NCBI GenBank assembly: GCA_038750655.1
Contig: JBCDGZ010000158.1
Coordinates: forward strand, 1-15,969
Reading direction: 5' to 3'
Origin: JBCDGZ01 sp038750655
GTDB lineage: Bacteria > Bacteroidota > Bacteroidia > Chitinophagales > Saprospiraceae
Length of the DNA stretch: 15,969 nucleotides
Translations under genes and position numbers: made by a program
Part shown: piece after piece, positions 1 to 5,952 of the stretch
Numbering within the stretch: position 1 is the stretch's first letter
Layout of the letters: every line of letters begins with the position of its first letter
The notes under the pieces: generated by a model
What the model was told of the DNA's origin: nothing
Databases searched by the model: none
What the model saw: the letters and a program-made list of their open reading frames with translations, nothing else

Positions 1-295
1 CTTTCTATTGCTCATTTGGCTGATAATGAATAAGTTACATTTGGATATTGCTATTTATTTCAACAAAAAATATTTGAATAAATTATATTATTATGGAATT
101 TTGGCTGTTTTCACGTCTATGTGTTGATCACACTCCGAAAAAGGGTCCCGAAGGAGGGTGATTTTGGCGACTTTGCGGCATCCCGAATGCAATAGAGTAA
201 CAGCGGAGCTGTATGAAAGCTTGGCTGATGAAGGGGGGATGCTGGCGGTGGCGGCTGTGGGTTGGGTCCCTCCCACAAAGCCCCAAATTATGTTC

Positions 296-322
296 ATTCC
301 TTAAATTCCTTAAATTCTCCAA
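296..322. repeat. Short tandem 9-mer, about 3 units
   Basis: ATTCCTTAA occurs at 296-304 and again at 305-313, followed by a degenerate third unit, ATTCTCCAA, at 314-322. It is probably a slippage product in non-coding DNA; no function is implied. Confidence 0.6.
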
Positions 323-473
323 AGCATTCAACGCTTCCCCTAGCCGTTCTTCCTCGCCTCAAATGACTGCTCAGTTTATCTGAATCCCTCTGAATCTTCC
401 CCCTACTCCCCAGATTTCCAGCTCTAGAGGTAATATTTCAATCAAGGGCAAGGCAAGTTTGCCAATTAACATG

Positions 474-481
474 TATTTTTG
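474..481 (+). promoter_or_regulatory. Bacteroidota-type -7 element upstream of dusB
   Basis: TATTTTTG fits the Bacteroidota -7 consensus TAnnTTTG. It ends 28 bases before the dusB ATG, which predicts a leader of roughly 20 nt. No well-spaced -33 TTTG is present: the nearest TTTG, at 458-461, is too close. It lies inside a small GGCAA/TTGCC inverted repeat (452-463). The call therefore rests on one element and its position. Confidence 0.45.
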
Positions 482-509
482 TGGGCAATATTTTAGATAA
501 TACGGATTT

Positions 510-1502
510 ATGGTAAAAATTGGCGATGTAGAATTGGGGGAGTTTCCGCTGCTCCTGGCTCCGATGGAGGATGTTAGCGATCCGCCCTTCCGTGCGCTCT
601 GCAAGGAGCAGGGCTGTGATATGATGTATACGGAGTTCATCTCTGTGGAGGGGTTGATCCGCGATGCCCACAAGAGCGTGCAGAAGTTGGACATTTACGA
701 TGAGGAGCGGCCCATCGGCATACAGATTTTTGGGGCTAAGCTGGATTCGATGATGCGGGCGGCAGAAATTGTGGAAGAGGCCAAGCCAGAGCTGTTGGAC
801 ATTAATTATGGTTGTCCAGTGAAGAAGGTGGTTTGTAAAATGGCCGGTGCGGGTATCTTGCAGGACATCGATCGGATGGTGAAGCTAACCGACGCTGTGG
901 TCAAGTCGACGAATTTGCCAGTGACGGTGAAGACCCGTTTGGGATGGGATGAAAATACGCAGTACATTGAGGAAGTCGCCGAGCGTTTGCAGGATGTGGG
1001 TATCCGTGCCTTATCTATTCACGGCCGTACGCGCAAGCAGATGTACAAGGGCGAGGCCGATTGGACGCTCATTGGAAAGATAAAAGAAAATCCGCGCATT
1101 CATATTCCGATTTTTGGTAATGGCGACATCAATAGTCCGCAGAAGGCGAAGCTGTACCGCGAACGCTACGGTGTAGACGGTATCATGATTGGTCGTGCCA
1201 GTATCGGCTATCCTTGGATTTTTCGGGAAATTAAGCATTACTTCGCTACAGGCGAGCTGCTGCCGCCTCCTACAGTCGAGGAACGGGTTAACGCGGCGCG
1301 TCAGCACCTACGGCATTCTTTGGATTGGAAAGGGCCTAAATTAGGTGTTTTGGAAATGCGTCGTCATTACACCAATTATTTCCGCGGTTTTCCGGGCATC
1401 AAGCCCTATCGCATGAAGCTGGTTACTCAGCACGAGCCGGAGCTATTGTTTGAGGTGTTGGAGCAAATTCGGGAGCGTTATGCAGAAATGGTGCTGAGCT
1501 GA
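510..1502 (+). CDS. dusB: tRNA-dihydrouridine synthase (DusB type)
   Basis: This FMN-dependent enzyme uses NADPH to reduce specific uridines in the tRNA D-loop to dihydrouridine, in the cytoplasm. The 330-residue length is normal for the family. The N-terminal TIM barrel shows the FMN-site opening APMEDVSDPPFR (residues 17-28) and the signature NYGCP with catalytic Cys102, followed by KKVVCKMAGAG as in DusB proteins. HGRTRKQMYKG (171-181), NGDI (204-207) and the later GRASIGYPWIF segment are flavin/phosphate-binding parts, and the C-terminal helical tRNA-binding domain is present. The ATG at 510 gives the expected family N-terminus; no clear Shine-Dalgarno is seen, as is common in this phylum. 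The next gene, 75 bases downstream on the same strand, also acts on tRNA. The DusB assignment over DusA or DusC is from recognised motifs only. Confidence 0.93.
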   Translation: MVKIGDVELGEFPLLLAPMEDVSDPPFRALCKEQGCDMMYTEFISVEGLIRDAHKSVQKLDIYDEERPIGIQIFGAKLDSMMRAAEIVEEAKPELLDINYGCPVKKVVCKMAGAGILQDIDRMVKLTDAVVKSTNLPVTVKTRLGWDENTQYIEEVAERLQDVGIRALSIHGRTRKQMYKGEADWTLIGKIKENPRIHIPIFGNGDINSPQKAKLYRERYGVDGIMIGRASIGYPWIFREIKHYFATGELLPPPTVEERVNAARQHLRHSLDWKGPKLGVLEMRRHYTNYFRGFPGIKPYRMKLVTQHEPELLFEVLEQIRERYAEMVLS

Positions 1503-1550
1503 TCGTGTAAGTTCTTTTTGAAAAAATAGTAAAAACATACAGAAAGGGCT

Positions 1551-1558
1551 TATTTTTG
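1551..1558 (+). promoter_or_regulatory. Bacteroidota-type -7 element upstream of cca
   Basis: TATTTTTG is a second exact match to TAnnTTTG and is the same octamer as the one before dusB. It ends 19 bases before the TTG start at 1578, so transcription would begin about 12-15 nt ahead of it, giving a very short leader. A correctly spaced -33 element is not evident; a TTTTTG at 1515-1520 is too far upstream. It suggests that cca can be transcribed independently of dusB. Confidence 0.45.
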
Positions 1559-1577
1559 CAAATTAAAACTATACTTC

Positions 1578-2999
1578 TTGGTATTTAACATTCAACCACA
1601 CGAACGCGAAATCTTTATGCTCATCGAGCAGGTTGCCAAAGATTTGGGATTCCCTGTATATGTTGTTGGAGGCTATGTGCGTGATCGCTTATTGGGACGT
1701 CCCTCCAAGGATATGGACATCGTTTGTGTGGGTAGTGGTATTAAATTGGCCCAGGGGCTCGCGGCTCGCCTACGCCCCGTACCACGAGTTGCTGTATACA
1801 AGCGTTTCGGTACCGCTATGCTCAAGCACTACGATCTGGAAATTGAGTTTGTCGGTGCACGTAAAGAGTCCTACCGCTACGATTCTCGCAAACCTACCAT
1901 CGAGGAAGGCACCTTAAGAGACGATCAGCATCGCCGCGATTTTACCATCAACGCACTGGCAGTGAGCCTAAATGGCGATAACTTTGGTAGCATCATCGAC
2001 CTTTTTGGTGGGCTGCATGATTTGGAAAATAAAATTATCAAAACACCGCTGGAGCCCGGCAATACCTTCTCGGATGATCCACTGCGCATGATGCGCGCCA
2101 TCCGCTTCGCGACCCAACTGGGTTTCCGGATCGAGGACAATACCCTCAATGGCATTCGCAAATACCGCAATCGAATCAATATCATCTCTAAAGAGCGGAT
2201 TAGCCAGGAATTGGAAAAAATCCTTCGCTCTGACAAACCTTCGGTGGGCTTTAAGCTGCTCTATAACACCGGCCTGCTGAAGATCATCTTTCCTGAGCTG
2301 GTTGCCCTGCAAGGCGTAGAAGTCCGCAATGGCGTTGGCCATAAAGATAACTTCTACCATACCCTTGAAGTAGTAGATAACCTCTGTCGGAGAACAGACA
2401 ACATCTGGCTGCGCTGGGCGGCCCTACTGCACGACATCGCCAAACCCCCAACGAAGCGCTTCCATCCCGAGCATGGCTGGACTTTTCACGGCCACGAGGC
2501 CCTGGGTGCTACGATGATCCCGCGCATCTTCCGTCGTCTTCGTCTGCCTATGGATACCAAGATGAAATACGTACAAAAGCTGGTACGCCTTCACCTTCGC
2601 CCCATTAGCCTGACCAAAGAAGACATCACCGATTCGGCCATCCGCCGCCTGCTCTTCGACGCCGGCGATGACATCGATGACCTCATGCTTCTGTGCGAGG
2701 CCGATATCACCTCCAAAAATCCCCGCAAGGTCAAACGCTACCTAGAAAACTACGAGCTGGTGCGTACCAAGCTCAAGGAAGTAGAAGACAAAGACCGCAT
2801 CCGCAACTGGCAGCCGCCCATTACCGGCGAAATCATTATGAAAACCTTCGGCCTAGAGCCTTCCCGCGAGGTCGGCACCATCAAAACTGCCATCCGTGAA
2901 GCCATCCTCGACGGCGACATCGCCAACGACTATCAAGCCGCCTATGCTTTTATGTTGGAGAAGGGGGAGGAGCTGGGCTTAGTTGCTACGGAAGAGTAG
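1578..2999 (+). CDS. cca: CCA tRNA nucleotidyltransferase with HD domain
   Basis: This enzyme adds or repairs the 3'-terminal CCA of tRNAs without a nucleic acid template (class II family). In the 473-residue protein the nucleotidyltransferase head carries GGYVRDRLLGRPSKDMDIV (residues 31-49), with metal-binding Asp45 and Asp47. RRDFTINALA (119-128), DDPLRMMRAIRFATQLGF (166-183) and ISKERISQE (203-211) follow in the family order. An HD phosphohydrolase-type domain comes next, with His255, His261, LHDIAKP (His285/Asp286) and FHGHE (His304/His306). The HD domain suggests added phosphatase or phosphodiesterase activity on tRNA ends. The chosen start is TTG at 1578; it adds a helix (QPHEREIFMLIEQ) that fits homologues as I remember them. 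The alternative is ATG at 1617, 13 residues later. Whether it adds the full CCA or only part cannot be read from sequence alone. A hairpin follows the stop codon directly. Confidence 0.92.
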   Translation: MVFNIQPHEREIFMLIEQVAKDLGFPVYVVGGYVRDRLLGRPSKDMDIVCVGSGIKLAQGLAARLRPVPRVAVYKRFGTAMLKHYDLEIEFVGARKESYRYDSRKPTIEEGTLRDDQHRRDFTINALAVSLNGDNFGSIIDLFGGLHDLENKIIKTPLEPGNTFSDDPLRMMRAIRFATQLGFRIEDNTLNGIRKYRNRINIISKERISQELEKILRSDKPSVGFKLLYNTGLLKIIFPELVALQGVEVRNGVGHKDNFYHTLEVVDNLCRRTDNIWLRWAALLHDIAKPPTKRFHPEHGWTFHGHEALGATMIPRIFRRLRLPMDTKMKYVQKLVRLHLRPISLTKEDITDSAIRRLLFDAGDDIDDLMLLCEADITSKNPRKVKRYLENYELVRTKLKEVEDKDRIRNWQPPITGEIIMKTFGLEPSREVGTIKTAIREAILDGDIANDYQAAYAFMLEKGEELGLVATEE

Positions 3000-3014
3000 A
3001 GCACCTTTGGTGCT
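3000..3014 (+). terminator. Stop-adjacent hairpin after cca
   Basis: AGCACC-TTT-GGTGCT forms a perfect 6-bp stem with a 3-nt loop and begins one base after the cca TAG. There is no T-run after it, so it may be a repeat-derived hairpin or mRNA 3'-end stabiliser rather than a classic intrinsic terminator. The next gene is convergent, so termination somewhere in this gap is expected. Confidence 0.5.
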
Positions 3015-3061
3015 TCGGGTGGACGCCCGCCTGCCGGCCGGGTTGGCGCCATTGGCGCTTT

Positions 3062-3084
3062 GGTAGACGGTGGACGGTGGACGG
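3062..3084. repeat. GGTGGAC heptamer tract, module 2
   Basis: GGTAGAC (3062-3068) is followed by two GGTGGAC units (3069-3075 and 3076-3082) and a partial GG. It sits just after the GCGCC-ATT-GGCGC hairpin at 3046-3058, repeating the hairpin-then-heptamer order of the neighbouring modules. Confidence 0.75.
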
Positions 3085-3113
3085 CTTAACGGTGAATAGC
3101 TTAACAGTAAACG
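3084..3113. repeat. Imperfect tandem 15-mer in the centre of the repeat region
   Basis: GCTTAACGGTGAATA (3084-3098) is followed by GCTTAACAGTAAACG (3099-3113); most positions of the first 13 match. It follows the heptamer tract directly and may be part of the same element. Confidence 0.5.
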
Positions 3114-3174
3114 TAGCAAGACAATAAGAGAGTAGAGCCGCGCCCCCCTAAATACTACTACGTTCGCCGTAAAC

Positions 3175-3190
3175 CCTGCCGGCCGGCAGG
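3175..3190. repeat. 16-bp perfect GC palindrome in module 3
   Basis: CCTGCCGGCCGGCAGG reads the same on both strands. Its partial counterpart in module 1 (3031-3041) ends after CTGCCGGCCGG, lacking the CAGG half. It would form a strong hairpin or cruciform. Confidence 0.8.
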
Positions 3191-3195
3191 CGGGC

Positions 3196-3216
3196 GTCCA
3201 CCGTCCACCGTCCACC
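3196..3216 (-). repeat. Three GGTGGAC heptamers, module 3
   Basis: Three perfect units, written GTCCACC on the plus strand (3196-3202, 3203-3209, 3210-3216), lie between the stop-adjacent hairpin of the leftward gene and the GC palindrome. Module 1 has one unit at the same place, so copy number differs between arms. Confidence 0.8.
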
Positions 3217-3219
3217 CCC

Positions 3220-3234
3220 AGCGCCAAAGGCGCT
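3220..3234 (-). terminator. Stop-adjacent hairpin after the leftward operon
   Basis: Read on the minus strand this is AGCGCC-TTT-GGCGCT, a perfect 6-bp stem with a TTT loop starting two bases after the TAG of the membrane protein gene. It is the counterpart of the hairpin after cca and has the same loop in mRNA sense. No T-run follows. Confidence 0.5.
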
Positions 3235-3236
3235 AA

Positions 3237-4262
3237 CTATTCAAACAAATTATCATAAGAAGAACTCCCTCCACTATTCCGCTGCTTCTCCGGGCGAGAA
3301 ATCTCCTGGTTCAAGTCCAGCGTATCGCTTATTCCTTCGCTGCCGCTCATGAGCATGAGGGTACTTTCCTTTTCCCATTTTTCGAGCATTTGAAGACCTT
3401 GCTCTTCGAAAACACCGTTTTGGAGGTCTACCGAGTCCATGAAATTAGCCGACATTTCCATAAAGCGTTCCATTTCTCCCACTTTATTGGCCACATCGTC
3501 GTTAATGGCTTCCAGTGCAGCGTCGAACATTGCGCGCTTGTCGGGATCACCGGAGATGACGCTCATGGCTGATTTCATAGCAGAGTGACTGGCGCGGATG
3601 GCCTTGCGCTCTTGTTCCTTGAGTTTGACCTGATCTTTGGTATCTTCAAGAAGGATTTCAGAATTTTGGTACATTTTCGAAAGGATGCGGTGCATCACCT
3701 CCATTTTATTGTGCAGGGTTTGGTATTTGCCATTGCTGTCTTTGAGGCGGGAAGCCTTGCGGGCAGCCAATACCATCTGTTGTTCCTTACCCTTTTTCTT
3801 GGCCATACTGGCCAGCTTCATATTATTGTCAATTTCTTTGTTGTTGCTCTCGATGAGCATTTTGAGTTTGCGCATCTGACCACGTAGGGCACCGATCTGC
3901 TTGCTCATTTTACCCAGATTATCCTGTAGGTCTTCCACATAATTTTTGAGGATGCCGATAGGGTCAATAGTGACAAAGACGCCCGTGATCCAGCGCATCA
4001 CGCTCTTGTACATGTACCATACAAGGTTTCGCATCTTGGGGTCGAGCACCATGTAGACGATGACGGCCAGAGCCAGCAGCATCAGGGCGAGGTAGAGCGT
4101 TTGTTGGGCCAACGCTAGTAGAGCGGGTAGGGCCAGGGAGAACAAATAGCCACCGCCGATGAGTAGTGCACCCAGGAAAATGGCACCAGTGACCCCTTCA
4201 GGTTTGCGCCAAAAAGACTTTTGCTTAAATTTTTCGGTATCTAATGGAGTGATATCTGACAT
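3237..4262 (-). CDS. Two-pass membrane protein with long coiled coil, PspA-like in layout
   Basis: Function is unknown. The 341-residue protein has a short polar N-terminus, two hydrophobic helices at about residues 25-51 and 54-73, and then a long charged helical region (about 105-300) rich in Lys, Glu, Gln and Met. This part starts with DPIGILKNYVEDLQDNLGKM, contains MVLAARKASRLKDSNGKYQTL (163-183), and ends with an acidic and polar tail. That order (a DP-led first helix, an A/R/K-rich hairpin, later helices with an FDAALEAI segment) recalls PspA/IM30, ESCRT-III relatives that remodel membranes, but classic PspA lacks the two transmembrane helices; the similarity is my inference, not a family match. 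It is the last gene of a three-gene minus-strand set, 28 bases after the coiled-coil gene. It may anchor that protein at the inner membrane. Confidence 0.75.
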   Translation of the reverse strand: MSDITPLDTEKFKQKSFWRKPEGVTGAIFLGALLIGGGYLFSLALPALLALAQQTLYLALMLLALAVIVYMVLDPKMRNLVWYMYKSVMRWITGVFVTIDPIGILKNYVEDLQDNLGKMSKQIGALRGQMRKLKMLIESNNKEIDNNMKLASMAKKKGKEQQMVLAARKASRLKDSNGKYQTLHNKMEVMHRILSKMYQNSEILLEDTKDQVKLKEQERKAIRASHSAMKSAMSVISGDPDKRAMFDAALEAINDDVANKVGEMERFMEMSANFMDSVDLQNGVFEEQGLQMLEKWEKESTLMLMSGSEGISDTLDLNQEISRPEKQRNSGGSSSYDNLFE

Positions 4263-4290
4263 GATTTATAAGCTTTTGTGGAGTTGATAT

Positions 4291-4842
4291 TTAAAGATAG
4301 CTATTGATGTGAGAAATATCCTTATCAATTTCGTTGAGAATGCTTTGGTGAGCATATTCGAAATTGTCTCGGGTACCTTCGATCTTTTGCTTGGCTTCAT
4401 TGATTTTGGCATCGGCCCCATCAATAGTATTCTGATATTGAGCAATTTGTTCTTCGAGCTGCTTAATTTTTTCGCGATGCTTCAAAATTTGTGCTTTCAG
4501 CTTGTCTACTTCCGCCACTTTGGAAGCCACCTGATGCTGCATCTGGTTTTGTACGGCTTTGGCAAACTGTTCTCTTTCTCTGACCAATACATTTTTGTAA
4601 TGGCTGGCGCTTTCTAGTAGCTTGGCCTTGGTCAGTCCCATAGTCGACGCGGTAGCGTAGGCCGAGCGGAAAGAAGTGGCTTCATCCATATTCATATTAG
4701 CCAGGGCACCCAACGACAACTTGAACTCCAGGTAATCAAATCCTGGCAAGTTGTTTTTTTCGAGTACCTTGGTGAGGTGTTCAATACTCTTCTGGTCCAG
4801 TCCGTGGTCTTTCCCAAAAAGGGATTTCAAGTTTTTTTGCAT
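4291..4842 (-). CDS. Small coiled-coil protein of unknown function
   Basis: I do not recognise this 183-residue family. The first ~80 residues look like a small helical domain (LDQKSIEHLTKVLEKNNLPGF, then a Leu/Ala/Met-rich part). Residues about 85-160 form a strongly predicted coiled coil with heptad spacing (VDKLKAQILKHREKIKQLEE), and the C-terminus is again polar and helical. There is no signal peptide or membrane segment, so it should be cytoplasmic. It lies 35 bases after the TonB-like gene and 28 bases before the membrane coiled-coil gene, which argues for one transcript and possibly direct interaction with the membrane protein through their coiled coils. The start ATG at 4842 follows a short AT-rich gap without an obvious Shine-Dalgarno. 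Confidence 0.75.
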   Translation of the reverse strand: MQKNLKSLFGKDHGLDQKSIEHLTKVLEKNNLPGFDYLEFKLSLGALANMNMDEATSFRSAYATASTMGLTKAKLLESASHYKNVLVREREQFAKAVQNQMQHQVASKVAEVDKLKAQILKHREKIKQLEEQIAQYQNTIDGADAKINEAKQKIEGTRDNFEYAHQSILNEIDKDISHINSYL

Positions 4843-4877
4843 TGGTTAAATATCTGATAGTTTTCTGAAATTTCAAA

Positions 4878-5795
4878 TTATTTGAACTTATAAGCGATGG
4901 TGCCGCACTGTTCGATTTCCGAACTGACTGCAAAGAGGGCCTTACGGGCACTTTCGATAGCCATCGCCTTAAGGCTTTCATTGAAGGTCGTGGAGCCTCG
5001 CTGCGTGAATTTGGCGCTGATAACCTCGCCTCGGGCGTCTACACAAATCTTGACCACCACCTGGCCTCGGCCTGCATACTTCCGATCGATCTGTGGAGCC
5101 TCTACCAGCCCGCGATTGCTCAGCAGCCCGCCAACGCTTACCTCCGCACGGCTCTCAACCGCAGGGACAGCGGGAAGGCCAGCCGAGGGCTGATCCATCT
5201 CCGTTGGTAGATTAGCGGGCAAAATGGCGGTGGCATTCGGCCTAGGAGCCTCCTGCGCCGGCAGTCGATAGTTTTCGGTGTTGATGGGGATGCCGCGGCT
5301 GGTCAGCTCGATTTCGGGAGGTTGGGTGCTCACCACGGGTTGCTGCGGCTGCGGAGCGCGGCGAGGAGCGGCCAGCATCGGCTCGTCCAAGCTGCGAAGC
5401 AGTAAGGCCGTCAGTGATGCTTCGAACTGTTGTCGGGCGGTGGAGCCAATGAGATGGCTTTGCTTGTGCTGCTTGCACTGGGCTTTGATTGCTTCGCTGC
5501 TGTATTGATTGGGGATGCAGATGTATTTGGCCTTTGGCGTCTGTGCGTCTACAACTGCGAGCAGGCCCCTCAACTGTGGCTGCCCATAGCGATACAGGCC
5601 GACAAACTGGGTGCCGGAGGCCGTCGTATACAACTTGCGAACTTCATACCCCTCTTTGTGGGCATCCAGCCCCATCTCCAACTGATAGGCATAGCCCTTG
5701 GTGAGATAGCGGAATTCTTCGAGGGTCGTGCCCTCCTGCGACAGTAAGAGCAAAGGAAGCAGCAGCAGCAGATTGACGTATATCCATCTTCTCAT
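4878..5795 (-). CDS. Envelope protein with TonB-like C-terminal domain
   Basis: This 305-residue protein begins with a hydrophobic Leu-rich segment (residues 5-19) ending near LSQEG, which could be a cleaved signal peptide or an uncleaved anchor. Residues about 23-135 form a globular domain with a KGYAYQLEMGLDAHKEGY segment; I recall similar uncharacterised domains in Saprospiria but cannot verify that. A Pro/Ala/Gln-rich stretch (about 140-215), like the periplasm-spanning part of TonB, leads to a TonB-like C-terminal domain (240-305): GRGQVVVKICVDARGEVISAK, a helix with ESARKALF, then CGTIAYKFK. In Bacteroidota this fold occurs both in true energy transducers and in proteins of other function. 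No ExbB/ExbD or TonB-dependent receptor is nearby. It is the first gene of the operon with the two coiled-coil genes and has its own candidate promoter. Confidence 0.8.
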   Translation of the reverse strand: MRRWIYVNLLLLLPLLLLSQEGTTLEEFRYLTKGYAYQLEMGLDAHKEGYEVRKLYTTASGTQFVGLYRYGQPQLRGLLAVVDAQTPKAKYICIPNQYSSEAIKAQCKQHKQSHLIGSTARQQFEASLTALLLRSLDEPMLAAPRRAPQPQQPVVSTQPPEIELTSRGIPINTENYRLPAQEAPRPNATAILPANLPTEMDQPSAGLPAVPAVESRAEVSVGGLLSNRGLVEAPQIDRKYAGRGQVVVKICVDARGEVISAKFTQRGSTTFNESLKAMAIESARKALFAVSSEIEQCGTIAYKFK

Positions 5796-5833
5796 AAAGA
5801 AAAATTGTTTTTGCGATTTGATAGGAATCCTTC

Positions 5834-5841
5834 CAAACTTA
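5834..5841 (-). promoter_or_regulatory. Bacteroidota-type -7 element for the three-gene operon
   Basis: On the minus strand this reads TAAGTTTG, matching TAnnTTTG. It lies 38 bases before the ATG of the TonB-like gene, predicting a ~30-nt leader. A properly spaced -33 TTTG was not found. It sits in the 157-base gap after the giant gene, in which I saw no strong terminator. Confidence 0.4.
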
Positions 5842-5952
5842 TTCCGAAAGTGGAATTGGTTTGAAAATAAAACAAAAAAACGGAATAAACGACGATATTA
5901 TTCGACATTTACCTGACTTTCATCGCTCAAACAAAGACTCCCCAGCATCAAG

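Larger units (their letters stand above)
1..509. other. Leader region without a convincing gene
   Basis: I see no supported gene here. The first ~115 bases are AT-rich, and a G-rich block follows to about 290. Two short overlapping minus-strand reading frames at 91-331 have no recognisable domain, no ribosome-binding signal and low-complexity translations, so I do not call them. Small structures are visible: a CAGC/GCTG hairpin at 201-211, a GTGGG/CCCAC pair at 257-276, and a tandem 9-mer at 296-322. The last 50 bases contain the candidate promoter of the next gene. The G-rich block could be a dispersed non-coding repeat or a decayed gene; nothing in the window decides this. Confidence 0.6.
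3000..3234. repeat. Composite inverted-repeat region between convergent genes
   Basis: Three related modules fill this gap. Each starts with a short hairpin of the form (A)GCrCC-NNN-GGyGCt and continues into GGTGGAC heptamers. Module 1 (+) is 3000-3044, module 2 (+) is 3046-3084, and module 3 (-) runs from 3234 back to about 3172. Modules 1 and 3 share GGTGGAC followed by GCCCGCCTGCCGGCCGG and then GGGTT, so they form a long imperfect inverted repeat around a ~125-base centre; module 3 carries CA inserted before GGGTT and two extra heptamers. The organisation resembles dispersed REP-like or MITE-like intergenic elements, but no transposase or target duplication is visible. Confidence 0.7.

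Noticed and set aside
91..331. Two overlapping short minus-strand frames in the leader region
   Set aside because: They lie in different frames over the same bases, with no family resemblance and no start context; more likely open by chance or part of a non-coding repeat.
3062..3216. Heptamer tracts considered as a CRISPR array
   Set aside because: Units are 7 bases long and contiguous, without spacers, and no cas genes are present.
2979..3227. 82-residue minus-strand open frame across the repeat region
   Set aside because: It is made almost entirely of translated repeat modules and overlaps the end of cca; there is no ribosome-binding signal or protein-like composition.
4872..4886. TTCAAAT-T-ATTTGAA palindrome over the stop codon of the TonB-like gene
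   Set aside because: Short and purely AT-rich within an operon whose next gene starts 35 bases on; too weak to call a terminator or attenuator.
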